Assembly (NCBI GenBank): GCA_050249235.1
Contig: JBFWQW010000034.1
Span: forward strand, 1-24,651
Direction: 5' to 3'
Length of the DNA stretch: 24,651 bases
Source of the DNA: JAEKLB01 sp050249235
GTDB lineage: Bacteria > Actinomycetota > Acidimicrobiia > Acidimicrobiales > CADCSY01
Shown here piece after piece: positions 14,404 to 22,246 of the stretch. A program made the translations under genes and the position numbers. The notes under the pieces were generated by a model. That model saw nothing but the letters and a program-made list of their open reading frames with translations. It did not search any database and was not told the origin of the DNA. Each line of letters begins with the position of its first letter. Within the stretch, counting starts at the first letter, position 1.

Positions 14404-15344
14404 GGCGGGCCTCGACGGTCGGGCGCGGACGGTGGGCGGCTCTGGTGCTCGTGCTCGCGCTCGCGCCCGCCGCGGTGTCGTCGGTCGGGTGCACGGGAGA
14501 CGACGACGGCCCGGCGGCCGACGCACCCGACGACCCGTCGGGGCTCTCGACCACCACGACGAGCTCCACCACCACCACCACGCTGGCCTCGCCGGCCGAG
14601 GCGGCGCCGCCCGGCGGCAGCGCCGAGGCGGCCCGGCGGATCACGGCCATCGAGCGGGCGCTGCGCGACCCGGCCACCCCGGCCGGCGTGCTGCCCTCGC
14701 TGGGCTGGCAGCAGCAGGTGATCTACCGGGCTCTGGCCGGCAACCCGACCTGGCACGCCGAGGTGCTGGCCGCGGTCCCGGCCGACGTGGCCACCATCGT
14801 CACCGCCAACGTCGGCGGCGGCTCGTCGATCGCCCGCCTGGTCGAGCCCCCGGCCCAGCTCCCCGCCACGTGGCGGATCGTCACGCCGCCCCCGCCGGCG
14901 ACCCTGCTCGGCTTCTACCGGGAGGCCGAGGCGGCATCGGGCATCCCCTGGCCGTACCTCGCCGCCATCAACCTGGTCGAGACCCGGATGGGCCGCATCG
15001 TGGGCGACTCGAGCGCCGGCGCCCAGGGCCCGATGCAGTTCATCCCGTCGAGCTGGCGGGCCCACGGCCGGGGTGGCGACGTCCACGACCCACGCGACTC
15101 GATCCTCGCCGCCGGCCGATACCTGGCCGTGGCCGGTGGCCCGGCCGACATGCGCAAGGCGATCTTCGCCTACAACCACTCCGACGCCTACGTCGATGCC
15201 GTCACCCGCTACGCCTCGGTCATGGCCGCCGACGAGCGGGCCTACCTCGGCTACTACCACTGGCAGGTCAGCTACCGGACCGTGGAGGGCCTCTACCTCC
15301 TCCGCGAGGGCTACCCCGAGGTGGCCGCCGTCCGGCTGGGCTGA
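14400..15344 (+). CDS. Lytic-transglycosylase-like lipoprotein (SLT/lysozyme fold)
   Basis: 314 aa. It has a signal peptide with possible lipobox SSVGC (Cys31; non-standard -3 residue), a Thr-rich linker (48-62), a helical middle part, then a lysozyme-like domain (about 165-275). Catalytic Glu194 is in INLVETRMGR, followed by SAGAQGPMQFIPSSW (Gln213) and AIFAYNHSDAYV. Such enzymes cleave peptidoglycan between MurNAc and GlcNAc, forming anhydro ends. It probably sits outside the membrane in the wall zone. GTG 14400 overlaps the TetR stop as GTGA and has GGAGGG about 10 nt upstream. An NfeD-slipin pair follows. Regulation by the TetR protein is inferred from coupling. Confidence 0.85.
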   Translation: MRRASTVGRGRWAALVLVLALAPAAVSSVGCTGDDDGPAADAPDDPSGLSTTTTSSTTTTTLASPAEAAPPGGSAEAARRITAIERALRDPATPAGVLPSLGWQQQVIYRALAGNPTWHAEVLAAVPADVATIVTANVGGGSSIARLVEPPAQLPATWRIVTPPPPATLLGFYREAEAASGIPWPYLAAINLVETRMGRIVGDSSAGAQGPMQFIPSSWRAHGRGGDVHDPRDSILAAGRYLAVAGGPADMRKAIFAYNHSDAYVDAVTRYASVMAADERAYLGYYHWQVSYRTVEGLYLLREGYPEVAAVRLG

Positions 15345-15399
15345 CCGGGTCACCGCGGCACCGACCCGCCCGCCCCGGACCCCGGCTGGTGGCCTGTGC

Positions 15400-15438
15400 T
15401 AGAGAGCGGCGGGAGGTATGACCGGCGACGATGGGTGA
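15400..15438 (+). promoter_or_regulatory. Promoter-like box, SD and six-codon mini-ORF before nfeD
   Basis: TAGAGA (15400-15405, preceded by TGTGC) could be a -10. GGGAGG follows at 15411-15416. ATG 15418 opens a six-codon frame (MTGDDG) whose TGA (15436-15438) overlaps the start of the NfeD-like gene at 15431. The SD is 14 nt from that start. Coupled reinitiation is possible but unproven. Confidence 0.3.
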
Positions 15439-16033
15439 GCTGCTCGACCAACCCGCGGTGGTCATCGTCGCCGCTGCCCTGGCCGCCGTCTTCCTGCTGC
15501 TCGAGGTGGCCCTCCCGACGGTGGGGCTGGCCGGCACGGCCGGCCTGGCCCTCGGCGCCCTGGCCGTCTGGGGTGTCAGCCGCCAGGACGCGGAGGGCTG
15601 GCCGCTGCTCGGGATCGTCGCCGCGGTCACGGTCTGGGGTGCGCTCATCGCCGCACGCCGGGCGGACACGATCGGCCACCCCATCGCCCTCGGGCTGTTC
15701 GTCGCCGGGGCCCTCGGCTACGCCCGGGTCACCGACGACTGGGCGGCGGCGGCCACGGCCGTGGGTGCCACCGGCCTGCTCGCCGTGGCTTACCCCTGGA
15801 TCGCCGGGGCGGCCGAGCGGCTGAGCGGGGCGCCGCCGGCGGTCGGCATGGAGTCGATGGTCGGCGCCGTCGGGCAGGTCGCCGACTGGGACGCCGGTCG
15901 GGGCCGGGTGGTGGTGGCCGGGACGAGCTGGTCGGCCACCGGACCGCCCGCCCTCGCGGCCGGCGACGCGGTCGTCGTGGCGTCGGCGACCGGCCTGTCG
16001 CTCGCGGTCGTCCCCCTAGGCTCCGGCGGATGA
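15431..16033 (+). CDS. NfeD-like membrane protein
   Basis: 200 aa: several hydrophobic helices from the start to about 125 (VVIVAAALAAVFLLLEVALP, GLAGTAGLALGALAVWG, later TAVGATGLLAVAYPWIAG), then a small OB-fold-like beta domain (about 138-195; MVGAVGQVADWDAGRGRVVV). This is the short NfeD form without the ClpP-class protease part. Its OB domain is known to pair with slipin/stomatin partners in membrane quality control. ATG 15431 is the first start after an in-frame stop. Its TGA overlaps the slipin ATG (ATGA), so the two proteins should be made together. Confidence 0.85.
   Translation: MGELLDQPAVVIVAAALAAVFLLLEVALPTVGLAGTAGLALGALAVWGVSRQDAEGWPLLGIVAAVTVWGALIAARRADTIGHPIALGLFVAGALGYARVTDDWAAAATAVGATGLLAVAYPWIAGAAERLSGAPPAVGMESMVGAVGQVADWDAGRGRVVVAGTSWSATGPPALAAGDAVVVASATGLSLAVVPLGSGG
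16017..16022 (+). promoter_or_regulatory. Possible internal -10 box (TAGGCT) for the slipin gene
   Basis: TAGGCT ends 7 nt before the slipin ATG, inside the last codons of the NfeD-like gene. If used, it would give a leaderless slipin mRNA in addition to the operon transcript. Evidence is spacing and match to TANNNT only. Confidence 0.25.
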
Positions 16034-16791
16034 GCGAAGCCCTGGGCGGACTGGTCATCCTGCTCCTGATCATCGTGGTTGTCTTCCTCGCCAACTCGGT
16101 CAAGATCGTCCAGGAGTACGAGCGGGGCGTGATCTTCCGGCTCGGTCGCTGCATCGGCGCCAAGGGGCCCGGCGTGTTCTTCGTGGTGCCGGTCATCGAC
16201 CGCATCCGGCGCATCAACCTGCAGATCGTCACCGTGCCGGTGGCGTCGCAGCAGGTGATCACGAGGGACAACGTCACGACCACGGTGGACGCCGTCGCCT
16301 TCTTCCAGGTCACGGATCCCGTGGCCTCGGTGATCCAGATCCGGGACTGGTACTCCTCGTCCCAGCTCGTCGCCCAGACGACGCTGCGGTCGATCGTCGG
16401 CCGTCACGAGCTCGACGAGCTCCTCGCCGAGCGTGACCGGATCGACGCCGAGCTGCAGGCCGCCCTCGACCTCCAGACCGAGCCCTGGGGCGTGAAGGTG
16501 CACCGCGTCGAGATCCGCGACGTGGGCCTGCCCGAGCAGATGCAGCGGGCCATGGCCCGCCAGGCCGAGGCCGAGCGGGAGCGGCGGGCCAAGGTCATCG
16601 CCGCCGAGGGCGAGCTGCAGGCATCCGAGAAGCTGGGCCAGGCGGCCAACATCATCGCCGCCGCCCCCGGCGCCCTCCAGCTCAGGCAGCTGCAGACGAT
16701 GGCGGAGATCGCGGCCGAGCAGAACTCGACGATCATCTTCCCGATCCCGATCGAGCTGCTCGGCGCCCTGCGGAGCATCGCGGAGCGCTGA
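16030..16791 (+). CDS. Slipin (SPFH/stomatin/prohibitin family)
   Basis: 253 aa. One N-terminal membrane helix (about 6-20, LGGLVILLLIIVVVFLA) is followed by the SPFH domain (22-190; SVKIVQEYERGVIFRLGR, GPGVFFVVPVIDRI, GVKVHRVEIRDVGLP) and a helical, charged coiled-coil region (MARQAEAERERRAKVIAAEG). The protein should form large membrane-bound rings that organise lipid domains and regulate proteases. The upstream NfeD-like gene overlaps by 4 bases; NfeD-slipin is a widely conserved partner pair. A convergent gene and hairpin follow. Confidence 0.95.
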   Translation: MSEALGGLVILLLIIVVVFLANSVKIVQEYERGVIFRLGRCIGAKGPGVFFVVPVIDRIRRINLQIVTVPVASQQVITRDNVTTTVDAVAFFQVTDPVASVIQIRDWYSSSQLVAQTTLRSIVGRHELDELLAERDRIDAELQAALDLQTEPWGVKVHRVEIRDVGLPEQMQRAMARQAEAERERRAKVIAAEGELQASEKLGQAANIIAAAPGALQLRQLQTMAEIAAEQNSTIIFPIPIELLGALRSIAER

Positions 16792-16807
16792 GTCCGCCCC
16801 TGCTTCC

Positions 16808-16824
16808 CCCCGGCGTCGCCGGGG
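16808..16824. terminator. Terminator-like hairpin between slipin and transglutaminase genes
   Basis: CCCCGGC and GCCGGGG (16808-16814, 16818-16824) with a GTC loop form a perfect 7-bp stem between two convergent genes. It can serve both directions. There is no T-run on the plus strand, but short pyrimidine stretches flank it. Confidence 0.5.
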
Positions 16825-16839
16825 TCCCGGCGGGCGGCG

Positions 16840-17736
16840 TCAGCCGAGGGTCGAGGGGCTCACGTGGTCGTCGGCGGGGAGGTCGCCCTCCACGGTGGCC
16901 CTTACCTCGGTGGCCAGCAGGCGGACGTCGCCCGTGACGGTCGTGGCGAACGCGGTGTCGGCCGCGTCGCGCCCGGTGGCGATGCGCACGAGCGAGGAGC
17001 GGGGGGCCAGCCGGGTGGCGTCGACGATCTCCCAGGCGGTGCCGCTCCAGACCTCGGCGACGGCGTGGAAGTCCATAGGTGACAGCCCGGGTGCGTAGAC
17101 GGAGACGAGCCGGGCCGGCACGCCGACGGCACGGCACAGGGTGATCGTCAGGTGGGCGAAGTCACGGCACACGCCGCTGCCGCCGAGGAGCGTGTCGACG
17201 GCGGTGTCGGTCGGGCGGCTGACGCCGGGCTCGTAGGCCAGGCGCTTGAAGACCCACGAGGCGATGCGCCTGGCGACCTCCATTGCGTCCGGGTCCATCG
17301 CGTCCGGGTCCCTCGCGTCCGGGTCCCTCGCGCCCGGGGCGCGACCACCGGCGCCGGGCGGCCCGAACGTCGTCGCCGCGAACCCGGCCAGGCTGTCCGA
17401 CGGGCAGTAGCGGCTCTGGCGGAGCGCGACCAGCTGGTCGATGCCGAGCCCGGGAGCCGGCCGAGGCGCGCCCGGGTCGTGCCCGACCGTCGCCGAGTAC
17501 GACACGTCGAGGACGCCGGGCGAGGCCCGGACGAGCTGGATCCGCCCGCCGTGGTCGGCGGCCACCAGGACGGGTGCGCCACTCCCCGCCGAGGCCGGGC
17601 CGGCGAGGCGGAACCGCTCCTCGAGCAGGGGCTGGGTGTCGGACACCGCCACGTGCAGGGCCAGGACGCTCTCGACGAGGACCTCGAAGGACAGCTCGCA
17701 GGCCACGGTCCTCGTGGCGGTGGCCGCGTTCGACAT
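16840..17736 (-). CDS. Transglutaminase-like (papain-fold) protein
   Basis: 298 aa. The N-terminal beta-rich part (1-115, CELSFEVLVESVLALHVAVS onward) resembles the N-domain of bacterial transglutaminase-like proteins. The catalytic core is later: Cys190 in GSGVCRDFAHL, His224 in MDFHAVAEVW and Asp239 in WEIVDATR. These proteins usually hydrolyse or transfer at amide bonds; no signal peptide is seen, so it is likely cytoplasmic. Between the two domains lies an in-frame run of 5-residue repeats (RDPDA/MDPDA, about 137-152), encoded by 15-bp tandem repeats. ATG 17736 has little SD. It is divergent from the CoA-transferase gene; the promoters share 17737-17834. Confidence 0.88.
   Translation of the reverse strand: MSNAATATRTVACELSFEVLVESVLALHVAVSDTQPLLEERFRLAGPASAGSGAPVLVAADHGGRIQLVRASPGVLDVSYSATVGHDPGAPRPAPGLGIDQLVALRQSRYCPSDSLAGFAATTFGPPGAGGRAPGARDPDARDPDAMDPDAMEVARRIASWVFKRLAYEPGVSRPTDTAVDTLLGGSGVCRDFAHLTITLCRAVGVPARLVSVYAPGLSPMDFHAVAEVWSGTAWEIVDATRLAPRSSLVRIATGRDAADTAFATTVTGDVRLLATEVRATVEGDLPADDHVSPSTLG
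17285..17339. repeat. 15-bp tandem repeats inside the transglutaminase-like gene
   Basis: Three and two-thirds copies of a 15-base unit (GCGTCCGGGTCC plus A/C-TC) at 17285, 17300, 17315 and 17330. Unit length divisible by 3 keeps the frame and gives an acidic DPDA-type linker. Such tracts easily gain or lose units. Confidence 0.8.
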
Positions 17737-17739
17737 GTC

Positions 17740-17754
17740 CCATCATGGGCCGCT
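17740..17754. promoter_or_regulatory. Small palindrome in the divergent promoter region
   Basis: CCCAT-C-ATGGG lies a few bases upstream of the transglutaminase-like start. The core CATCATG also occurs in both start-cassette repeats as GGCAT-C-ATGCC. On the minus strand, CATGAT ends 5 nt before the ATG and might serve as a -10. Weak evidence for either role. Confidence 0.25.
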
Positions 17755-17822
17755 CCGGGACCGATCGTGGCCGGCGGGGCCCGAGGCGCCCTCGGGCGGG
17801 TGCCGAGCCCGGTCCGGTTCGA

Positions 17823-17828
17823 TAGGAA
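17823..17828 (+). promoter_or_regulatory. Candidate -10 box or SD (TAGGAA) of the CoA-transferase gene
   Basis: TAGGAA occupies -12 to -7 before ATG 17835, as for a leaderless gene. However, AGGA would also be a fair SD with an 8-nt spacer. The two readings cannot be told apart from sequence. Confidence 0.3.
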
Positions 17829-17834
17829 GCGGTC

Positions 17835-19034
17835 ATGCGAACCGAAGAGCAGGGGACGGGGCGGGTGACGGGGCCGCTCGACGGCATCACCGTCGTGTCG
17901 ATGGAGCACGCCGTCTCGGCGCCGTACGCCACCCGCCAGCTCGCCGACCTGGGGGCGCGGGTGCTCAAGATCGAGCGCCCCGACGGGGGTGACTTCGCCC
18001 GGAGCTACGACACCCTGGCCGACGGCCTGGCGAGCTACTTCGTGTGGGTGAACCGGGGCAAGGAGTCGGTGGCGCTCGACGTGAAGCGGCCGGCCGCCCT
18101 GGCCGCGCTGCACCGGCTCGTCGATAGGGCCGACGTCTTCGTCCAGAACCTGGGCCCGGGCGCGGCCGGCCGCCTCGGGCTCGACGCGCCCACCCTGCGG
18201 GCCCGCAACCCCCGGCTGGTGGTGTGCGACATCAACGGCTACGGCACCGAGGGCCCGTACGCCCGCAAGCGGGCCTACGACCTGCTGGTGCAGTGCGAGG
18301 CCGGCCTCGCCGGCGCCACCGGTCGGGCCGGCGCCCCGGCCAAGGCGGGCCTGGCCGTCGCCGACCTGGCGTCGGCGATGCACGCCTTCGGCGGGATCCT
18401 CGCCGCCCTCCTGGCGCGGGAGCGGACGGGGGAGGGGGCGGCGTTGTCCGTGGCGATGTTCGACGCCATCGCCGAGTGGATGACCTACAGCACGATCTAC
18501 AGCCGGTCGACCGGCACCGCTCACGAGCCGATCGGGCTCGGGCACCCGACCCTGGTGCCCTACGACGCCTTCGCCACGGCGGACGGGACGCTGGTGGTGG
18601 TGGGGGTCCAGAACGACCGGGAGTGGAAGCGGCTGGCCGAGGCCCTGGGCCTGGCCGAGGCCGGTGCCGACCCCCGCTTCGACACCACCCTCGGGCGCCA
18701 CCGCCACCGGGACGAGGTGGACGCGGCCGTCGGCGCGGCCATGGCGAGGCTGTCGGCGGAGGCCGCCGAGGCCCTGCTGGAGGAGGCCGGGGTGGGAACG
18801 GCCCGGGTCCGCACGTCGCTCGAGCTGCTCGACCACCCCCAGCTCGTGGCCCGGGACCGCTGGCGGGACACGCCCACCTCGGCAGGACCCATCCCCGTGC
18901 TCCTGCCGCCGGTCACCCTCGACGACCGGGAGGTGGTGTTCGGCGCCGTCCCCGAGCTGGGCCAGCACACCGACGCCGTGCTGCGGGAGCTGGGCCTCTC
19001 GCCCGCCGAGCGGGCCGAGGCGGCCGGGCCCTGA
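17835..19034 (+). CDS. Class III CoA-transferase (CaiB/BaiF family)
   Basis: 399 aa, the usual length for the family, which moves CoA between organic acids in the cytosol. The Rossmann-like start is VSMEHAVSAPYATRQLADLGARV with KIERP and the catalytic Asp177 in GLAVADLASAMHA. Later parts are typical too (SVAMFDAIAEWMTYS, HPTLVPYDAFATADG, LLDHPQLVARDRW). Related enzymes handle formyl-, carnitine-, bile-acid-, mesaconyl- or benzylsuccinyl-CoA; the acid used here cannot be read. ATG 17835 is the first start. It is convergent with an acyl-CoA synthetase gene, which fits a role in acyl-CoA metabolism. Confidence 0.93.
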   Translation: MRTEEQGTGRVTGPLDGITVVSMEHAVSAPYATRQLADLGARVLKIERPDGGDFARSYDTLADGLASYFVWVNRGKESVALDVKRPAALAALHRLVDRADVFVQNLGPGAAGRLGLDAPTLRARNPRLVVCDINGYGTEGPYARKRAYDLLVQCEAGLAGATGRAGAPAKAGLAVADLASAMHAFGGILAALLARERTGEGAALSVAMFDAIAEWMTYSTIYSRSTGTAHEPIGLGHPTLVPYDAFATADGTLVVVGVQNDREWKRLAEALGLAEAGADPRFDTTLGRHRHRDEVDAAVGAAMARLSAEAAEALLEEAGVGTARVRTSLELLDHPQLVARDRWRDTPTSAGPIPVLLPPVTLDDREVVFGAVPELGQHTDAVLRELGLSPAERAEAAGP

Positions 19035-19059
19035 CCCACAGCCGGCCGGTGCGATCCGG

Positions 19060-20628
19060 CTACGGCTCGAGCAGGAGCTGGCGGACGGCGAGCTTGTCGG
19101 GCTTGCCCGAGCCGAGCCACGGGATGCGGTCCTCGTCGTCCCAGACCTCGATGCGGGTGGGCACCTTGTAGGACGACACGTCCTTGCGAGCCCGGGCCTG
19201 GAGCGCGGCCACGTCGACCACCGAGCCCGGGGTCGGGACGATGATCGCCGTCACCTCTTCCTCGAGCTCGGGGTGGGGGAGCCCGAACACGAGGGCGTGC
19301 TCGACCTCGGGATACGACTCGAGGAGCACCTCGACCTCCCGGGGCGACACGTTGGCGCCCTGCGACTTGATCATCTCGTAGAAGCGGCCCACGAAGAAGG
19401 CCCGGTTCTCGTAGAGGAACACCCGGTCGCCGGTGTGCAGCCAGCCGTCGGCGTCGAACGTGTCCTCCCGCTCCTTCTTGTAATAGCCCTGGAGGGCACC
19501 CCAGCCCCTGATCCAGAGCTCGCCGTCCACCAGGTCGTCCATGGTGGCGCCGGTCTCCGGATCGACGACCTTGCGCTCGATGCCGTTCCAGACGCCGACG
19601 GTCTCGCTCATGCCCCGGTGCCAGGGCGTGCCCGGGCGGGGCGAGCCGGCGACGGCGGCGGTGGAGGGATCGGCCAGCGAGAGGATCGACGAGAAGTCGT
19701 GGTCGGCGAAGGACGGGTGCACCCGCATGGACTGGACCAGCGACGGCCAGGCCATCACCGCGCTGCAGCCCTCGCGGGCGATCAGCTCGATGGCCGGACC
19801 GGGCTCGAACCGGGGGACCACGCACACCGTGGCGCCGGACTGGATGGCGAGGCCGAGCACGAGGGTGCCGCCGATCCAGAAGAACGGGAAGGCGCAGAAG
19901 ATGGCTGTCCGATCGCCGAGGGCGGCCGTCGTGGCGGCGGCGGCCATGGCCTGGGGCGACGTCGAGCGGAGGATGGCGCCGTGGCTGTGCACCACGCCCT
20001 TGGGCTCCGCGCTCGACCCGGACGTGTAGGTGACCTGGGCCCAGTCGGCCGGCACCACCTCGGCTTCGATCCGCTCGAGGAGGTCGTCGGAGACGCCCCC
20101 GCCGGGGTCGTCGGGGCCCAGCCCGACCTCGGTGGCCCAGGCCCGGTCGGACGAGCCCGTGAGCCAGACCCTGCGGAGGTACGGCAGCTCGTCGAGGAAC
20201 AGCTCGCGGCCCTCGGCCCCGGCCAGGCCGGGGACGGCCTCCTCGAGGAAGACCTGCATGTCCTTCCCGAGCATGCTCGGGGCGGCCAGGAGCAGGGCGA
20301 CGTCGCCGATGCGGAGCACCGTCTGGAGCTCGGCCGGCTTGTAGATCGAGGAGAAGGGCATCACCAGCGCGCCGATCCTCATGGCCGCCACCCAGGTGAC
20401 GACGAACTCGGTGCTGTAGGTGAAGAAGAGGCCGACCCGCGTGCCCTTGCCCACGCCCGCGGCGACCAGCCGCTTCGCCAGCTGCCGCGAGCGCACCTCG
20501 ACGTCGGCGAACGAGAGCCGCTCGTCGGGCAGGACGATGAAGTCGTCGTCGCCGAACCGCGCCCCGGCCCGCCGGATCGCGGCGGCGAACGTGGGCTCGA
20601 AGTCGAGCTCGGGCAGCGGTGGCCGCAT
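19060..20628 (-). CDS. AMP-forming acyl-CoA synthetase (ANL superfamily)
   Basis: 522 aa. It activates a carboxylic acid with ATP and joins it to CoA. Seen in order: the ATP P-loop YTSGSSAEPKGVVHSHG (Ser-Ala-Glu in place of the common Thr-Thr-Gly), WPSLVQSM, DGELWIRGWGALQGYY, DGWLHTGDRVF, the hinge GRFYEMIKSQGANVSP, and the C-terminal GSGKPDKLAV with the catalytic Lys. The acid type (fatty, aromatic, terpenoid) is not defined. ATG 20628 is preceded by GAGGGGG; the frame to 20685 crosses the divergent promoter. The neighbouring CoA-transferase, luciferase-like oxidoreductase and TetR genes suggest a catabolic set. Confidence 0.93.
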   Translation of the reverse strand: MRPPLPELDFEPTFAAAIRRAGARFGDDDFIVLPDERLSFADVEVRSRQLAKRLVAAGVGKGTRVGLFFTYSTEFVVTWVAAMRIGALVMPFSSIYKPAELQTVLRIGDVALLLAAPSMLGKDMQVFLEEAVPGLAGAEGRELFLDELPYLRRVWLTGSSDRAWATEVGLGPDDPGGGVSDDLLERIEAEVVPADWAQVTYTSGSSAEPKGVVHSHGAILRSTSPQAMAAAATTAALGDRTAIFCAFPFFWIGGTLVLGLAIQSGATVCVVPRFEPGPAIELIAREGCSAVMAWPSLVQSMRVHPSFADHDFSSILSLADPSTAAVAGSPRPGTPWHRGMSETVGVWNGIERKVVDPETGATMDDLVDGELWIRGWGALQGYYKKEREDTFDADGWLHTGDRVFLYENRAFFVGRFYEMIKSQGANVSPREVEVLLESYPEVEHALVFGLPHPELEEEVTAIIVPTPGSVVDVAALQARARKDVSSYKVPTRIEVWDDEDRIPWLGSGKPDKLAVRQLLLEP

Positions 20629-20699
20629 GGCGGTTCCCCCCTCGCGTGAGACCGGTAATTTGGGCTCGGTCAAACTACGTCGCAAGCAGGGGGGCGCGC
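20629..20699. promoter_or_regulatory. Divergent promoter region with imperfect dyad
   Basis: Between the acyl-CoA synthetase and the luciferase-like gene, TAATTT (20656-20661) is a fair plus-strand -10, and TTGACC is a minus-strand -35-like motif. GACCG (20650-20654) and CGGTC (20667-20671) form a weak dyad that could be a regulator site, for instance for the TetR protein encoded at 21615. All of this is tentative. Confidence 0.3.
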
Positions 20700-21605
20700 G
20701 TGCGCATCGGCATCTTCTTCCCGACCGTGGAGCAGGGCACCGTCGACGAGATGGTCGGGAGGTTCGCCGAGCTCGAGGCGGCCGGCTTCACGTCCGGCTG
20801 GCTGCCCCAGAGCGCCGGCCACGATGCCGTCACGCTGCTGTCGGTCGTCGGCCACGAGGTGCCGAGGCTCGAGCTGGGGACGGCCGTGGTGCCCACCTAC
20901 CCCCGCCACCCGCTGATGCTGGCGGCCCAGGCGCTCACCGCCAACCAGGCCACCGGCGGACGCCTGCGGCTCGGCATCGGCCTCTCCCACAAGCTGTCGA
21001 TCGAACCGCGGTACGGCCTCTCCTACGACAAGCCGGCCAGGCACATGCGCGAGTACCTCTCGATCCTGCTCCCGGCCGTCAAGGGCGAGACCGCCGACTT
21101 CGCCGGCGAGGTGCTCACCGGCCGGGGCCAGGTGACGATCAAGGCGGCCGCGCCGCCGCCCGTGCTGCTCGCCGCGCTGCAGCCCGCCATGCTCAGGATG
21201 GCCGGCTCGATGGCCGACGGCACGATCACCTGGTGCACCGGCAAGCGGACGGTCGAGGAGCAGATCGTTCCCCACATCACCGGGGCGGCGTCCGAGGCCG
21301 GCCGCCCGTCGCCCCGGGTCGTGGTGGCCCTTCCCGTCATCGTCACCGAGGACGAGGCCGACGGCCGGGCCAAGGCCGACAAGCAGCTGGACGGCTACGG
21401 GCGGATCCCCGTCTACCGGGCCGTCCTCGACCGCGAGGGAGCCGAGACCCCGGGCGACGTCTCGATCGTGGGCGACGAGGCATCGGTCACGGCCCAGCTG
21501 CGCCACCTCGAGTCGGTCGGGATGACCGAGTTCATCGGCATCCCCTGCGGCACCGAGGCCGACCGGGCCCGCACGAGGGAGCACCTCGCCGGGCTCGTGG
21601 GCTGA
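20700..21605 (+). CDS. Luciferase-like, probably F420-dependent oxidoreductase
   Basis: 301 aa with a TIM-barrel layout (RIGIFFPTVEQGTVDEM, LEAAGFTSGWLPQ, LELGTAVVPTYPRHPLMLAA, TGGRLRLGIGLSH, SMADGTITWCTG). This is the LLM class that in actinobacteria usually uses coenzyme F420 and moves hydride to or from alcohols, aldehydes or acyl intermediates. An FMN monooxygenase cannot be excluded. GTG 20700 is chosen because AGGGGGG lies just upstream; the open frame to 20619 overlaps the divergent gene. The stop is in a hairpin shared with the convergent TetR gene 9 bases away. Confidence 0.9.
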   Translation: MRIGIFFPTVEQGTVDEMVGRFAELEAAGFTSGWLPQSAGHDAVTLLSVVGHEVPRLELGTAVVPTYPRHPLMLAAQALTANQATGGRLRLGIGLSHKLSIEPRYGLSYDKPARHMREYLSILLPAVKGETADFAGEVLTGRGQVTIKAAAPPPVLLAALQPAMLRMAGSMADGTITWCTGKRTVEEQIVPHITGAASEAGRPSPRVVVALPVIVTEDEADGRAKADKQLDGYGRIPVYRAVLDREGAETPGDVSIVGDEASVTAQLRHLESVGMTEFIGIPCGTEADRARTREHLAGLVG

Positions 21606-21621
21606 CTGCCGCGGTCAGCCC
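21599..21621. terminator. Hairpin overlapping two convergent stop codons
   Basis: GGGCTGAC and GTCAGCCC (21599-21606, 21614-21621) form a perfect 8-bp stem with a 7-nt loop. It holds the TGA of the luciferase-like gene in its left arm and the TGA of the minus-strand TetR gene in its right arm. It is probably a compact two-way terminator. Confidence 0.6.
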
Positions 21622-22238
21622 GGCGCGGTGAGCCCGGCCAGCGCGAAGCGCAGCACGTGGGCGAGGGCGTCCTGCCGGGTCGGCGGCCGGGACTCCCACC
21701 GGATGACGTCCCACACGAGGGCGCTGATCGACAGGGCGTCGCGCTCGGGCGAGGTGTGGGGGAACGAGCCGTCGTGGCGGCCGCGCTCCAGCACCTCCCG
21801 GAGCGGCTCGCCGAGGAGGCTCATCGCGGCCCGCTGGGCGTCGTCGTAGCCGACCGCCCGGCGGGCGCTGGGGGCGTCGAAGCTGGCGACCCGGCGGGCC
21901 TTGCCGGCGTCGTAGGCGAACGAGAGGAGCTCGTCGACCCAGTGCTCGACCCCTTCCCGGGGCGTGCGGGCGGCTGCGACCCGGGCCGTGAGCCGGGCCG
22001 CGGCCTGCTCGGCGTTCTCGTGGTAGAGCGCGATGAGCAGCTCGTCCTTCGAGGCGAAGTGTCGGTAGAAGGAGCGGGTCGAGAGGCCGGCCTCGGTGAG
22101 GATGGCCCCGACGCTCACGGCCTCGTAGTCATTGCGGCGCAACAGGGTGGTGGTCGCGTCGATGATCATCCGGAGCTCGGTCTCGGGATCGAACCGTCGG
22201 GGTCGACCCGTCAGGGGGAGGGCGGCGGCGCTCGACAT
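21615..22238 (-). CDS. TetR-family transcriptional regulator
   Basis: 207 aa. The helix-turn-helix lies at about 22-62 (IIDATTTLLRRNDYEAVSVG, ILTEAGLSTRSFYRHFASKDEL). The C-terminal domain (75-207) is the variable ligand-binding part. It sits among acyl-CoA, oxidoreductase and hydrolase genes, so it may sense a fatty or xenobiotic acyl compound and repress some of them; no operator was identified with confidence. ATG 22238 has no SD. TAGCGT is 8 nt upstream and could be the -10 of a (near-)leaderless mRNA. Confidence 0.93.
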   Translation of the reverse strand: MSSAAALPLTGRPRRFDPETELRMIIDATTTLLRRNDYEAVSVGAILTEAGLSTRSFYRHFASKDELLIALYHENAEQAAARLTARVAAARTPREGVEHWVDELLSFAYDAGKARRVASFDAPSARRAVGYDDAQRAAMSLLGEPLREVLERGRHDGSFPHTSPERDALSISALVWDVIRWESRPPTRQDALAHVLRFALAGLTAPG

Positions 22239-22246
22239 CGGCGCAG

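Noticed and set aside
18560..20649. Overlapping long frames opposite the CoA-transferase and acyl-CoA synthetase genes
   Set aside because: Shadow ORFs; the real genes contain complete catalytic motifs.
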